From positions 324,426 to 388,425 of the forward strand of contig LNAC01000774.1 in assembly GCA_002007465.1 (NCBI GenBank): DNA of 64,000 nucleotides, in the 5' to 3' direction. The position numbers and the translations under genes are program-made. Under the pieces are notes generated by a model. That model saw only the letters and a program-made list of their open reading frames with translations, had not been told where the DNA came from and did not search any database. This stretch comes from Ailurus styani (taxonomy: Eukaryota; Chordata; Mammalia; Carnivora; Ailuridae). Positions 35,201 through 47,757 of the stretch are shown here, piece by piece (the stretch's first letter is position 1; every line of letters starts with the position of its first letter).

Positions 35201-37720
35201 AAGAAGAGAATTCATAACACGAGGTGCCAGGTAAGAATCTGAGCATTAGACATTTTTAAGTGCCAGTCTCATCTCCTGCTAGGTTTCCCACCTCCTGCTC
35301 TATTTGCATTTCTCTGGCTTGATGCAGAAAATTTTGTTTTTACGATATTGCAGACCTTCAGATCACTGGCCTCTCAGGCCTTTTGGATTATAGGGCATTG
35401 ATGAAGAGTGCCTCCCTGAGCATGGATGTATTTTTTTTTAATCTTTCAAATGGGTTAATTTCTAGGAAGTTTTTGCCTTTCCTGCAGGAAAAAAGTTAAG
35501 AGGATAGCATCCTGCAAGCCAAGTGAAGAAAGTGTATCAGGGAAGAAGACATGCTCAATTGTGCTCAATGTCAAGGCTGATAGATTAATGTACTAAATGC
35601 CAATGCTGGATAGATCAGAAAGAGTGAGGAGGAAAGAGTAAGCATTGGGTTCAGCAATGCGGAGGTCTGCGATGACCTTGATGAGAGCAGTTTCAGTGGT
35701 GTTATGGGGCAAAATGGAGTGTATTTATGTGAGAATGGGAGAGGAATTATAAAAAGTAATTCTTTGATGGAGTTCTACTGCCAAGAAGACCTTTGAGAAT
35801 TATTTCTATCCCCATTAAGTTTTTGATTGCATGTCCCTGAATATATTTCCTTTAAGAAAAAGGATATTTCTCTATGAATCCTTCACATTCCAGTAACTAC
35901 TCTAGAAAGCCCTCTCTTATGGCCACCTGATGACACCTATGGATATCACAAGAGTGAATTAAAAAACAAAAACAAAACCTTCAAATTTTTTCAGTTAGTC
36001 AATAGTGTAACGAGGTTATTAGCTAGGGTTACTGGTTGAGAATTTGTGATATCTACTGACTTGAATGGCTCAGGATTCCTGAGTTTTCCTTTTAACTCAT
36101 TTACCATCCAAATGACCAAGAGACAGTTATCTAATTTCCCATATATATGTGCATATGTATATATAAAATTTTTTCATAAACAACATGAAGATTGAAAGAA
36201 TATCTACGCAATGCTGCAACAAGAACAAAACTACCCTTAATAAATAATTTCAAGTATAATGAAAAAAATTATATAAACTCAAGGCATTCCTAATCTATTT
36301 ACATTTTTATCCATTACATTTAATTCCACTTATTAATAGTTACTCGGAAATCTCATTTTACATTGTTGAAGTCAGAATAATCAATTTTTAAGCTATCATC
36401 TGCTGGAAGGTCTAAATTTGAGAATGAATGAATTTACTTAGGCTTTTCTAAGAGCCTTGAATTTTAAAAGCCTTACAGTTTATATATAATAAGGATCAAA
36501 ACCCCCCACTATTTGTAGATACAGTGTGCATTTCAAGGTAATATCATTCTGGCTATTTGCTTGACATTTCTGAAAAGAGCTTAAGTACAAGAAGAAATGA
36601 AGAGCAGTGATAATGGAGGGAGATGTTGAATGGTATTATTATTTAGCTCAGTTCTCACCTCCTACCTCATGCTCCCTGTTTTTAAGTAGTAGGAGCTGTC
36701 CTTGGTATTATTTTGCATTTTCATGTAGAGAGGAGGAAATGATCTGCAGTCTTTAGATGACAAAGAGGTGGGCATGGATGGGACAGACAGGGTTGATTTT
36801 TTTCTCTCTCTCTCTATTTTGGAAACCCTCTCCAGTTCGCCTGAGAAGGACTTCCCTGCACAGATATTTCCACTTTGTTCAGCCACTGCTCTGAGTTCAG
36901 GACTGTAGCTTTAAGCAGTTGGCAGTTCATTTTGATTCCTGTTCAGGACCATGAATAAGGTTAACTTATACCCACACAATTATCCAGATTAAATTCATCC
37001 TCAGAGTGAGGTTGATATAAAAAAAAATGCCGAATGTTTCAACCTTCTGGTCCTGCAGCAAAAGCTCGAGCAGATTCCATACCAAGTTCACTTGCCCTCC
37101 CACACACTGAATATGTCACATCCTTGATTGTGGCCTCTGCTGCATGATTATGCTTCATGTGAGCCTGTAGCTGCCCATTTTAGAGTACTGACTTTCACAT
37201 CATTGAATAGGGCTAAGCATAATGCCAGTGCTATTATATAAGAAAACACTGTGGACAACTACTGCTCTACTGTTCCTACTTCTTTACCATTAGTCATCAT
37301 TTCTAAAGATACTAAATAGTTATATATTTTGGGTATTTCATAGATAATAAAATAATATTTTCTATGATATTAATATTGAATTCATTTCCATATTTAATTT
37401 TGACAAGTTAATTTAAGTGTGCTACCATATTAATAAAGATCATAGGAAGTGAATTTGGTATAAATTGATAACTGTTATGACAATGGCGATTGTTTTGTAG
37501 TTTTGACGATGTCCAGGGACAGGTGAAGGTATTGAGTCAAATGATATCTCTATAGATTCTTTTTATAGTAATCTCCATGCATTGCAGATGTGTTGAATAA
37601 CATTCATAAATGCATAAAGTTCTCTTAATCCAGAAAGGACGAATGGTATCACTAGACAAATTTCAGCCCATTAGTCTGATCTAACCTAGAATAAACATTT
37701 TAAGTTAATCAGATGACAGC
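32291..37720. other. Long gene-free, SINE-free stretch
   Basis: About 5.4 kb has no SINE, L1 or LTR that I can recognise and no CpG cluster. Short AT tracts occur (36140-36170, 37340-37390). No splice-flanked open exon was recognised. Confidence 0.45.
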
Positions 37721-37965
37721 AAACACCTAGTACATTCAATAACCCATGTTTGTTGAAGACTTGCTGTGTAACAGGTACTGTACCTGTACTTTCCCTCATT
37801 TAGTCTTCCAAGCAACCCTTGTTAGAATGGTCCATTGAGAGATTATGAGGTCAGAAGCTAAGTATTTCTCCCTGGATCACACTGCTAATAAAAGGCGGAG
37901 CTCGGTTCTAACCTGGGTGTCCAACTTCCAAGTCCCTACTGTTGACCACCCAGCTTTGTGACCAT
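37721..37965 (-). repeat. MIR SINE, antisense
   Basis: TTGTTGAAGACTTGCTGTG, CTAATAAAAGGCGGAGCTCG and CTAACCTGGGTGTCCAAC follow the antisense MIR order. Confidence 0.65.
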
Positions 37966-39785
37966 GCTGGATAGTAAAAAGGTAAAAGTGTACCTTTAAG
38001 CATTCACAGTGGAAAGGGAGACATGGATGAATAAATACATCATTGCCTTCTATGTGGTGTAGTGAGGACTGTAGAAAATGGATCTACAAAATGACTGTGA
38101 ACCTACAGGTAGAGGAAGCAGCAGTTGTGTCTAGGTCAGTCAGGTGAGGGTTCCAGAAGTGAAGTCTGAGGCACAAAGGAAGGGAGGGGTATTCGAGGCT
38201 AAGAGTGCAGTTAGTAAAGAGTCACCAAAGAGGAAAAGACATTATCATATTATGGAAATCATGCAAAGTTTGGAACTGGGGTAGAGGTGCTGGTGGCAGG
38301 AGTGTTAGAATTAAATACAGCAATGCTCTGAATTTACTCTATTGAATAACTGAATATTAAAATAGTCTGTAGGGATCAGGGAGCATAAGTTAGAGGTTAA
38401 GTGACTAAGACAGGACTTATGACTTGCTAAGTTTTAAGCTAGGTCTATTTTTCTAGTTATTTTAATTACTTTGTCAGCATCCTTCAGAACACATCCTTTC
38501 TGCAGATTTTTTGTTTCAGGTCAACAACTCCATGTGCATTTCAGCTAATGCCTCATTATTATGCTAACTGTATTTTCTTTGTTGAAACTCTATATTACAG
38601 TGTGTTACTATATATGGCAGGGTATGATTTGGCCTTCCCGAACTTTGGGCTATTACCAGTGGTTTCAGATTGAACAGGGTTATTTTGAGGTCATACACTG
38701 ATGCTACAAAGGATTGAATTATTTATGACTTTAATATTCACCAGTGTTTCTAGCTCAAGATCCAATATACCGCTGAATATTATCTGTCAACAAAAAAACT
38801 GCATCTGTTCCATTTGTTGATGACCGATAAAACAAAGCAGTTTGAATTGCTGTTTTGAACTCAATATGGGTGGAATTTCTGCCCCACGTATTTCAATAAT
38901 AATAATATTTGTAATAAACATTTAAAATATTTATAGTTGATAACAATAGTATTTGTGTCTTATACTAAGTAGCACCAATAATAATGAATGCATAAAATTA
39001 ATCACATATAAAAATATCTATGTATATATATAATTTTACTATATTACAATATTTACCATTTTTATTTTCGCATAGTAGAGACTGGGGGAAATAGGTATCC
39101 TCTGAAACACTAGCTGTAAGCTCCAGCTACATTTCTGTAAACAATTGGGGTCTGATCTAAAACATATTTTTTTAAATTATGAGAGTGAACATCTCTATCT
39201 CATTGGCCACTTCTTTCTTATACTTCTTACCTTCAGCAAAGCTTAAGAAAAATGGATATTAGTTATTATGAGAGAAGAGGCAGAAGAAATATTTTATGAT
39301 AGCAACAGAAATTCGTCTTTCTACAAGACATCTGAAAAATAAATATATTGATACTTTTACAGAATTAAGCCTTAGAGATGGAAGGTATTGTAGAGTTCAC
39401 TTTTAATCATTTTAAAAATATATTTTTTAGAACTCGACATAAAAATATTTCTCTCTGAGCATCAACCCTGCAATGGCTTTTCATTACCTCACAGTAGTTT
39501 TTCTTTTGTACAAATCAGGCAGCACAGGGTATTTCTGGGAACAGCACTAGAAAAAGTAACATCTTAAAGTATTAATTATTTTTCCCAAGGGACAACATTA
39601 TATCTGGTAGTTGCATTACCGAACAAAAACTTGGAATAAAAGAAATTACAGATATGTCCAATAACATAGCATAAAAGCAAATACTGAGTCATAGTACAGA
39701 CTAAAGGATGCGGGATACAAATCAGGGACCTAGCAGAGTGCCCGGCACATAGTAGGCAACTTATACATGTTAGTTTCTCATATCC
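37966..39785. other. Gene-free stretch
   Basis: 38000-38400 may be an ancient repeat (AAAGGGAGACATGGATGAATA, then AGGAAGCAGCAGTTG). The remainder is AT-rich and unique. Confidence 0.35.
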
Positions 39786-40425
39786 CAGGATCTCATAGCT
39801 GTGGCTGCTTAACAGATTACCCCCAAATTTAATGGCTTAACATAAAAACAGTCACTTATTCTTTCTCATGGTTCCTATGTGTCAGGAACTAGAAATCAGA
39901 CAGGACACTGCAGGTTCAACTCTTCCCTGATCCGTGGTGTCTGAGGCCTCAGTGGGAAGAGCCAAAGCCTGAAGCCTGAATCATCTGAGGATTCATTTAC
40001 TTACACGTCCGGCAGCTGCTGGTGATTATCTATTGGGGGCCTAAGGCTGTTGGCTGGAGCATCTACACATGTCCTGTCTGTGTGGACTGAGCTTCCTCAC
40101 AATATGGTGGTTGGAGTCCAAAGGCAAGCGCAAGATAGATGGGGCAAGGTGTGGGCGAGGGGGGTGGAAGGGACAGGCTATACCGAAGCTGTTTTGTCTT
40201 TTATGATCTAGCCTCTGAAATCGAGCAGTCTTATTTCACCCATATTGGAATGGTCAAGGAAGTTGTAGAGACTGAAAAGGAGCGAATGACCAACTCCACC
40301 TGTCAATAGAGGCATGTGAATGTCACAAGTATGTGGGATGGGATACATAATGGTGAAGCCATCTCTGAAAATATAACTTGTCAACCAACCAATAATCGGA
40401 AATAATAAAATTACACTGGAAATCA
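39786..40425. repeat. Ancient LTR-like repeat, class uncertain
   Basis: GCTGCTTAACAGATTACCCC, AATTTAATGGCTTAACAT, TTCTTTCTCATGGTTCC, TTATGATCTAGCCTCTGAAA and CCAACTCCACCTGTCAATAG follow a common mammalian repeat by eye. I could not assign the family. Confidence 0.45.
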
Positions 40426-41417
40426 TACAAATTTGGGTCTAAAGGGTCTAAAGGACTTTATAATCCAATTATTCAAAAATCCAGCACTTCGGAGAAAAAG
40501 CTCTCTGGAGTCCCGGAGAAGTAAATCGTTTGAGTGAGGCCATGAGTGGGTTATTCTAGGGTCAGGAGTCAAAACCAGGTTTGCCGAATTTTGATTTTAT
40601 AGTAAGTTATTGTATAAATATCCCATTAAATGTGTCTGAGTTTATTCATTGATTAGAAAAAAAAGCTTAAGGTATTTAAAACCATCCATCTGTGTAAAAG
40701 AAATACAATTCTTGTATAGGAGAAATCTGAATTATTGAAACTAATTTGGGGCAGGATATTTCCCACCTGGGGTTAAAAAGGTATAGGTGGGTCTGCTAAA
40801 TAGGCTAGCTTGTGACCCCCCTAACATCTGTTTGCATAAACTAGATGTATGGGGTGGTTTTCAGCAAGGTAGAAGAGTGGAGAGGACCGCATAGTGTCTG
40901 TTCCTCAACCCTGTTCCATGTGGTTTCCTGTTTGAGTTTGAAGAAGTCCAAGAGCTGAAGCAAAAGCTTTTTCAAAGGAATCTGTAAGACTCAGAGTAAG
41001 TAGAACTAAGTGATGGAAGTGATGCAAGTGCAGCTAGGATTTGGAGAGGGGCAGTCCCCATTTTATGTACATGACACAGTGGAGGAACACATTACTATTT
41101 GACATGTTGAGGTTTTGTAGATTTGGGGCAATAATAAACAATCTCCTGGATAGAGAACCAGCATTTTCAGAGAGGTTGTGGGGCAGTTACAGCATCCAGA
41201 TACTTTCCTCTAGTGGGTTGTGAGTCAGTGGATAGAAATAAGAGGCCAGAGCAGAAGACAGTGAAGTATGGTTGCTGCCCATGTGTTACACAACATTTGA
41301 GGAATTCTTGCGAAACTAGGATCAATCATTGCAGCAGCCAGGGAGGGGATGGTCAACGTCAAGTAATGCTTAAGTCTTGTAGTTGTGTTGTGAAGAGTGA
41401 CAGCAAAATTGGCGTAT
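40426..41417. other. Gene-free stretch
   Basis: No exon or repeat was recognised, except a possible MIR scrap at 40530-40600. Confidence 0.4.
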
Positions 41418-41434
41418 AAAACTAAGGTAGCCTC

Positions 41435-41668
41435 TGGACACCTGGGTGGCTCAGTTGGTTGAGCAGCTGCCTTTGGCTCAGGTCATGGTCCCGGGATCCT
41501 GGGATCGAGTCCTGCATGGGGCTCCTTGCTCGGCAGGGAGCCTGTTTCTCCCTCTGCCTCTGCCTGCCACTCTGCCTGATTGTGCTCTCTCTCTCTCTCT
41601 GATAAACAAACAAACAAACAAATAAATTCTTTAAAGAAAACAAAAAACCAAACAACAACAACAACAAC
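41435..41668 (+). mobile_element. CAN-SINE with CAA-rich tail
   Basis: This is a full-length copy (GACACCTGGGTGGCTCAG head). Its tail has two expanded parts, (CAAA)n at 41606-41624 and (CAA)n near 41651-41669. The 17-base duplication AAAACTAAGGTAGCCTC is exact at 41418-41434 and 41669-41685. Confidence 0.95.
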
Positions 41669-41750
41669 AAAACTAAGGTAGCCTCATTTGAACCTGCAGG
41701 CAGATGAGGTCTGTGAACATTTGGATCGCACCAATAAACTATCTATAATT

Positions 41751-41934
41751 TTTTAAAATATTTTATTTATTTATTTGACAGAGACAATTCACAAGTAGGC
41801 AGAGAGGCAGGCAGAGAGAGAGGAGGAAGCAGGCTCCCTGCTCAGCAGAGATGCGGGGCTCAATCCCAGGACCCTGAGATTATGACCTGAGCCGAAGGCA
41901 GAGGCTTTAACCCACTGAGCCACCCAGGTGCCCC
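41751..41934 (-). mobile_element. CAN-SINE, mustelid-type subtype
   Basis: On the minus strand it reads GGCACCTGGGTGGCTCAG, GTGGGTTAAAGCCTCTGCC, ending in TCAAATAAATAAATAAAAT. The duplication AAACTATCTATAATT (41736-41750) versus AAACTATCTAAAATT (41935-41949) has one mismatch. It faces the SINE at 41435-41668 in inverted orientation. Confidence 0.95.
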
Positions 41935-42399
41935 AAACTATCTAAAATTAACACTTAATTAGCAATGATTTTATTTGAATTCTCAGAATTTTGATTGGGT
42001 ATCTATCTGGAGGAATAATTTTAGATGACTTATGTCTAAAAAATGGAACTGTTATTTCTCTCCCTTTCATTCTGAATCAAGCAGAGGCATTATAAAATTA
42101 TTCTATTTTTCATCCTTTTCAAAAACATTGACTGAAACATTTAACTCTTTGAAAACATCATTATAGGGTTTTTTGTTGAAATGTAGAGATCCACAGCCTC
42201 TTCCATTTTTGGTTTTATCTATTTTATTTATTTATTGTTTTGTTCTTTGCTGTTCCCAGAACCTGACCTTTCTTCTCTCACTTCCAAGTCTTCTGCCATC
42301 CCAAATCTGGGTAATTTGGGGAGTTTACAAAAATGCTGGTGGGATGGCTTGCACAAGTGGAATGGGACTGATTAGGTAGTGGACAATGGATAACTTGTT

Positions 42400-42481
42400 A
42401 TCAGAAGTTAGGCTCAAACTTCAGCTTTGCCATTGACCAACTATAAATTCAGGCCTCAGTTTCCTTACCTGCAAGATGGGA

Positions 42482-42544
<63 letters not shown>

Positions 42545-42625
42545 TCTAGTAGCTTTCTTATTAAGTGAGCTAATACATGGAAAGGTATAAAGCGCATTGT
42601 AAGAACTCCCATTACCTAGCTCACA
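42400..42625 (+). repeat. MIR SINE containing a (CA)n microsatellite
   Basis: GCTCAAACTTCAGCTTTGCC, CCTCAGTTTCCTTACCTGC and GAGCTAATACATGGAAAGG are MIR sense text, separated by (CA)n at 42487-42541. Confidence 0.75.
42487..42541. repeat. (CA)n microsatellite, about 27 units
   Basis: This is a pure AC repeat of 55 bases and a probable length-polymorphic marker. Confidence 0.97.
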
Positions 42626-43118
42626 TGAGAGTTAGGAGCCAAGTTTTCTCTTTTTAAAGCACTAACTAGACAGAACCAGTCTGCCCAGCAACTCCCTTAA
42701 TCTCTCCTCACATGATCCTCTTCTATATGAGATCATCTGTGCCTAAAGATCTTTCTTGAGAAGTGGAACACAGATATCAGGATAGTTTTAAATGAGCAGA
42801 AGGGTAAAACAACAAAGCTCTGAAAAGCAATAACCAACCTTTTATTTATTACTAAGACATTTTAGGCATAAAAGTGAATGTGAACCAGCTTTATTTCCTC
42901 TGGGCTTAAAAAGTTCTCCTTCTAATCCTTTACAGCAAAAATTATCAGAGGTGACTCCTGACTGGTAATTCAGAGCTCTCACTATTTTTAGCCCTGGAAA
43001 GCCAGTAAGGGATTTAGATTGTGAGAGGAGTCTCACAGATCAGATCAGCTTTTTGGCCTACTAACATCCCATCCAAGTGCAGAATGCTGGCTAGTGCGCC
43101 TACAGCTGGTAAGCAGGA

Positions 43119-43288
43119 ATAAGGAAGGAAGGAAGGAAGGAAGGAAGGAAGGAAGGAAGGAAAAAAGGAAGGAAGGAAGGAAGAAAGGAAGGAAGGAAGG
43201 TGGGAGGGAGGGAGGAAGGAAGAAAGAATATAAGGGAGAAAGGAGGAGGGAAAAGAGAAGAGAAGAAAAAAGAAAAGAAAAAAAAAGT
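43119..43288. repeat. (GGAA)n purine tract
   Basis: About 170 bases contain only A and G on the plus strand except one T at 43201 and a short ATATAA near 43228. They begin as (AAGG)n and change into (GGGAGGGA), then (GAAAA)n. The long open frames on both strands here are artefacts of the repeat. Confidence 0.97.
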
Positions 43289-44059
43289 AAAGTCAAGACA
43301 AGTCCAATCAACATGAATGGCAATCACATGGAAAGCATTGCTTGGAACAGTGCTACAGAAAGAATAATGGAAATGAGTGGAGGGAGGGAAATAACTAACT
43401 GATCTCTGATATCAAGGTTATGATCAAGGACTTCACAGAAAGGGAAGAAGTGTTTTACAGAATGTAGTTTTTCCTGATTTTAGTCATTCCACAAGCTACC
43501 CTCACAATTTTGTCATATCCACATACTTCCTGTAGGATTATTTGCTTAATATATGTTTTTAAACAGAGCCACTTTTAAAAATCTTACATGTATTTCGATA
43601 GGAAACTTTATTCATCACTGTTAATGGAAAACCAGAATAATTTGGCACAAATAGCTATTTTTTAGCTACACAAAATAAATATCGTGAAAACAAAGCAACA
43701 TTATTAAATTCTGGTTAGATGTCGTCTACAGAAGATTCTGACCTTCGGGAAGGCCTGCTATCTCTTTTGTTAAAAATGGAGGTTGGCAAATGCTAGAGGG
43801 TTGTTAGAAATACTTGCTCCAAACTGACACCACTTGTTTGAGGCCATTAGACAAATTGAAAGAGAATTGGAAACGGGAGCAACTTTCTCACTATGTTATT
43901 GATTCAATAAATATTCATTGCATCAGTGTTATTTAAATCATATCCACAAACATGATAGAAATGTTTATGATAGAAATAATAGGAATTTCATGATAGAAAT
44001 CTAGCAATGATCTCTACCTTTGTCGTCCCATATTTGGGAATGGTGTATTGGTTAAGAAG
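43289..44059. other. Gene-free stretch
   Basis: AT-rich; no exon or repeat was recognised. Confidence 0.4.
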
Positions 44060-44210
44060 GTGGTCTGAGTATTGGATGGACATGGATCTAAATCCTGGCT
44101 TTGTCATTTAATGGCACAGTGACCTTGGAAAGGTCATTTTACCACTATAATCCCATTTCCTCATTTGCATTTAAAAATACTTAGCACTTTGAATAAATTT
44201 TTTTGTGATG
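44060..44210 (+). repeat. MIR SINE
   Basis: GACATGGATCTAAATCCTGG, GACCTTGGAAAGGTCATTTT and CCCATTTCCTCATTTGC follow MIR sense order. Confidence 0.75.
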
Positions 44211-46423
44211 ATTTTGATGATGATATGTGAATATCAATGTACAGGATGAGACTGTATGTGTTCCGCTCTTGTTTTCTTAAGGTGTCGTCTGCCGCTTGTC
44301 AACAAATAGATTTTAACTGAATTCAGTTTATTTGGTTTAATCATCCATCCACATGATTTACCCTTCCTTCAACACTGTTCTTCTGGCCATCTGACTACAG
44401 CTTTTGTTATTTCTTTGCTCCTTCCCCTTCCTCTGGCTCTTTACTCTGGTCACACCTTAGACTTCATCTTGGAGCCTCTTCTCAGTGTTTACGTCATTCC
44501 TCACAACCTGTTTACTCAGAAGGGTGGACAATCCCTTGCAAGAAGATGCCTCCAAAGACCACATCTCCAGATCTGCCCTCCATCTGATCATAGCCCCAAT
44601 TTCAGTATGATATTTGGCAGGTTTTGTCACGTCAGCCTTAACACACCTACCATCAGCATGTTTGTTTCATCCTCTTCACCTTGTCAAGGCTCCCACTGTT
44701 TTGCAGTTTCTCAGGAGTGCTGGCGCTAAGTGTGTGTGCTTCAGAGTCAGAATATTCTGGAATGTTAGCTCTACCATTTACAAATTTAACTGAAAATTAC
44801 TTGTCAGTAGAACTCACTAACTAAATAAATATACACATATATTTGGAGATATATATATGTGTATATATACATGTATATACACCCACAGGTGTATATATTT
44901 GGTCAAAACTTCCCAAAACCTCAAGAGAAATGGAGAGTGGAAGAAATATCCACAAAGAAACGCAGCTAACATCCATTTTATGTTCAATTGTATTACCTCG
45001 CTGACCACTCTAAAGCGAGGAGTTAACATCAGTGGACATTAAGGGGAAGAATAAAACATATTTATGTGTTCTTTCATGTACTTTCTCCTGAAATGTTAGT
45101 TCTAAAATTGATTTAAATTAGTTTAGATAAGTCTTATCAGCATGCTGAAAGTGGCTTAAGTACCAAAGAGCAGGAGATAATGACAGTGACTGAACTCTGG
45201 GCAAGATCAGAAGAGGGAGCTGCGTATTAGGTCTGGCGTTAGTGGCAAGCTTTGAAGAGTGTAAATGATTTGTAAAATATTTATAGGGTAATTTTGTCAA
45301 AGGTGAGAAAATATGGGAAGTAATCTTGGCAAATTTCATTAAGTATGAATATTACGGCTTAAGTCTACAAAGATTTTGGGGGGCAATTTCCACTTCTCTT
45401 TGAAAACAGATCACCCTATGCACTGTTTTCGCTCATGTGTGGACACCAAATACATATGGCCTTTGTCCCAAACAGCTTAACAGGTAAGTTTATTGGCTTT
45501 AAGGAATATGACAGAATGTAGTGCTTGAAGTGTATTGAATGAAATAATGAATATATATGCTGCCTAACTTCATGACATGAAGAGAGCAAAATGGGCCAAT
45601 TCCTCTTGTACATACATAGGAAACTTGTACATGTTGTAAAGTTGGTACAAAGTGACCGTTCATGATTTTTATTTAACTAAAAATGATTATGGGGAAATTG
45701 GAATGTATCCAGAAGGTACTTTAAATAGTGCTGACCGATTATATAAGGTGAAACCAGCATTCTTTCAAATTGCAGGTTCTTAAAATTTTGACTTATAAAC
45801 ATTGAAGAGGAATACAACTGCAGTAGATAGATTTTGGGGTGCCTGCTCAGGTAAATATCTCAATTGCTGGCTTCTCTCATGTGATGTGGTCCTGTGGCAG
45901 GCTCTGGGTAAAGTGTGATCCCATCCTCTGACCATACTTACTGAACCCCATGCTGGGCTCTTTACCCATGCTAAGCCAGGCCAGTTGCCTTCCTGGAAAT
46001 TTCTGTTTGGGGTCAAGAGTAAGAGAGGGTCTCGTCTCTGGGGGATGGAACTATAATACGTGAACTCAGGAGCTAGGCACATATACTATCATACAAATTA
46101 GAAAGGAAAGAGAAAGAAGGAAGAAGATGTGCTAGGGCCACAGAGATGTAGGGATGGGATTTTGCCTAGGAGTCTGGGGGCTGTCAGTTCTTGTTTCCTG
46201 TTCTTCCTCTTGTGCTCCTGGGTTCTGTAGGACCCCTGTATCTTTATACATTCTATTTGAAAAAAATGTTTTTTACGTGAGTTAGGTGTTATTGAAACTG
46301 AAGAGGCCAGAAACAACATCTCCTGTATCTACTGCACTTTCAGTAGACTATTAGAACTACTTAATGTAGATTTGGAAATGTTCGGTGAAATCTAAAACAA
46401 ATTTCAAGTACTCAGTTACTTAT
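44211..46423. other. Gene-free stretch
   Basis: A short irregular TATA/TGTA tract lies at 44838-44892. Otherwise no exon or clear interspersed repeat was seen. Confidence 0.4.
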
Positions 46424-46439
46424 AAAAAATGATGAAGTG

Positions 46440-46583
46440 GGGCGCCTGGGTGGATCAGTCATTAAGCGTCTGCCTTCGGCTCAGGTCATGATCCCAGCGT
46501 CCTGGAATCAAGCCCCACATCAGGCTTCCTGCTCCGAGGGAAGCCTGCTTCTCCCTCTCCCCCTGCTTGTGTTCCCTCTCTCG

Positions 46584-46629
<46 letters not shown>

Positions 46630-46670
46630 CTGTGTCAAATAAATAAATAAAATCTTTTAAAAAAAATTTT
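46440..46670 (+). mobile_element. CAN-SINE with expanded (TC)n
   Basis: The GGCGCCTGGGTGGATCAG head is intact. The pyrimidine-rich part has grown to a (TC)n run (about 46586-46626). The duplication AAAAAATGATGAAGTG (46424-46439) versus AAAAAATGATTAAGTG (46671-46686) has one mismatch. Confidence 0.95.
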
Positions 46671-46686
46671 AAAAAATGATTAAGTG

Positions 46687-47535
46687 AAGTATATGTAGGA
46701 TACCTAGGGCAAGTAAAGTATAAATGAGACACAGTATTTTGAATATATAAATAGAATTCATGTCACCCATAACAAATAACAAAGAGAAATAATATAAACA
46801 GAAATATAAAATACATATCATGAAAAATGTTGCAGTACATTAGATGATAAAATTCTTGGTAAGGGTAGAAGAATCTTCAAATTGATACAACCACCAATCA
46901 TACTGCACATAGATGTGAAACACTAAGATTTTGGAGAATAAAGATGCCACATAAATTCACTCTGCCATAGTCTTATTGGACCTGTGTATGTTTTTATATG
47001 AGTAGTACATGCTAATTTTGGAAAATACACATACCTTTAAAGGACATAAAATCATACTTCTATTATCACTCAGATATCTACGTTAGTAATATTTATGTAT
47101 ATGTCCTCTTAATCTTTTTCATCACTTATAACTCATTTTGTAGTATTTATGTCTAATTTTGCTCATAGTTTATTATATTTTGTAGTAATTGACAAAAAAA
47201 CCACAGTGATCATTTCTAATATTTAATTTATTAAATAAAACATATGGTATCGCCCTAGACAATTAGAATGATTCCTTGGGTGTTCAGAATGATTTGATAA
47301 TTATCTGGGTGTGTTCAATGGATGAGGCCAGGTTAGGGTCACCTACTCCTCCGCCATCTTAACTCCTTCCCCCTAAACAGAATGAAATCTCCATGAGGAC
47401 AGAGACTTCATCATCTTATTCACTGCTCCCTAACCATGCCTAGCCCCGAAGTAAATACATGCTGTTAAAATGATATTTGAATGAATAATCTAATTCAAGG
47501 ACACATATATACATAGCATGAAATCAAGTTTAGTT
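46687..47535. other. Gene-free stretch
   Basis: AT-rich with no exon; no repeat family was recognised. Confidence 0.4.
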
Positions 47536-47550
47536 AATAATCATTTTAAT

Positions 47551-47742
47551 GGGATGTCTGGGTGGCTCAGTTGGTTAAGCAAGTGCCTTCGGCTCAGGTC
47601 ATGATCCCAGAGTCCTGGGATTGAGTCCTACATCGGGTTCCCAGCTCTGCGGGAAGTCTGGTTCTCCCTCTGACCTTCTCTCCTCTCATGCTCTCCCTCT
47701 CCCTCTCTCTCTCTCTCAAATAAATAAATAAAATCTTAAAAA
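47551..47742 (+). mobile_element. CAN-SINE
   Basis: This is a full-length copy with a GATGTCTGGGTGGCTCAG head and CTCAAATAAATAAATAAAATC tail. The duplication AATAATCATTTTAAT is exact at 47536-47550 and 47743-47757. Confidence 0.95.
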
Positions 47743-47757
47743 AATAATCATTTTAAT

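Noticed and set aside
43045..43402. Open frames of 75-102 residues on both strands
   Set aside because: They are products of the (GGAA)n purine tract, which lacks stop codons by composition.
46570..46626. Possible CRISPR or satellite array
   Set aside because: It is a simple (TC)n repeat within a SINE, with no spacers.
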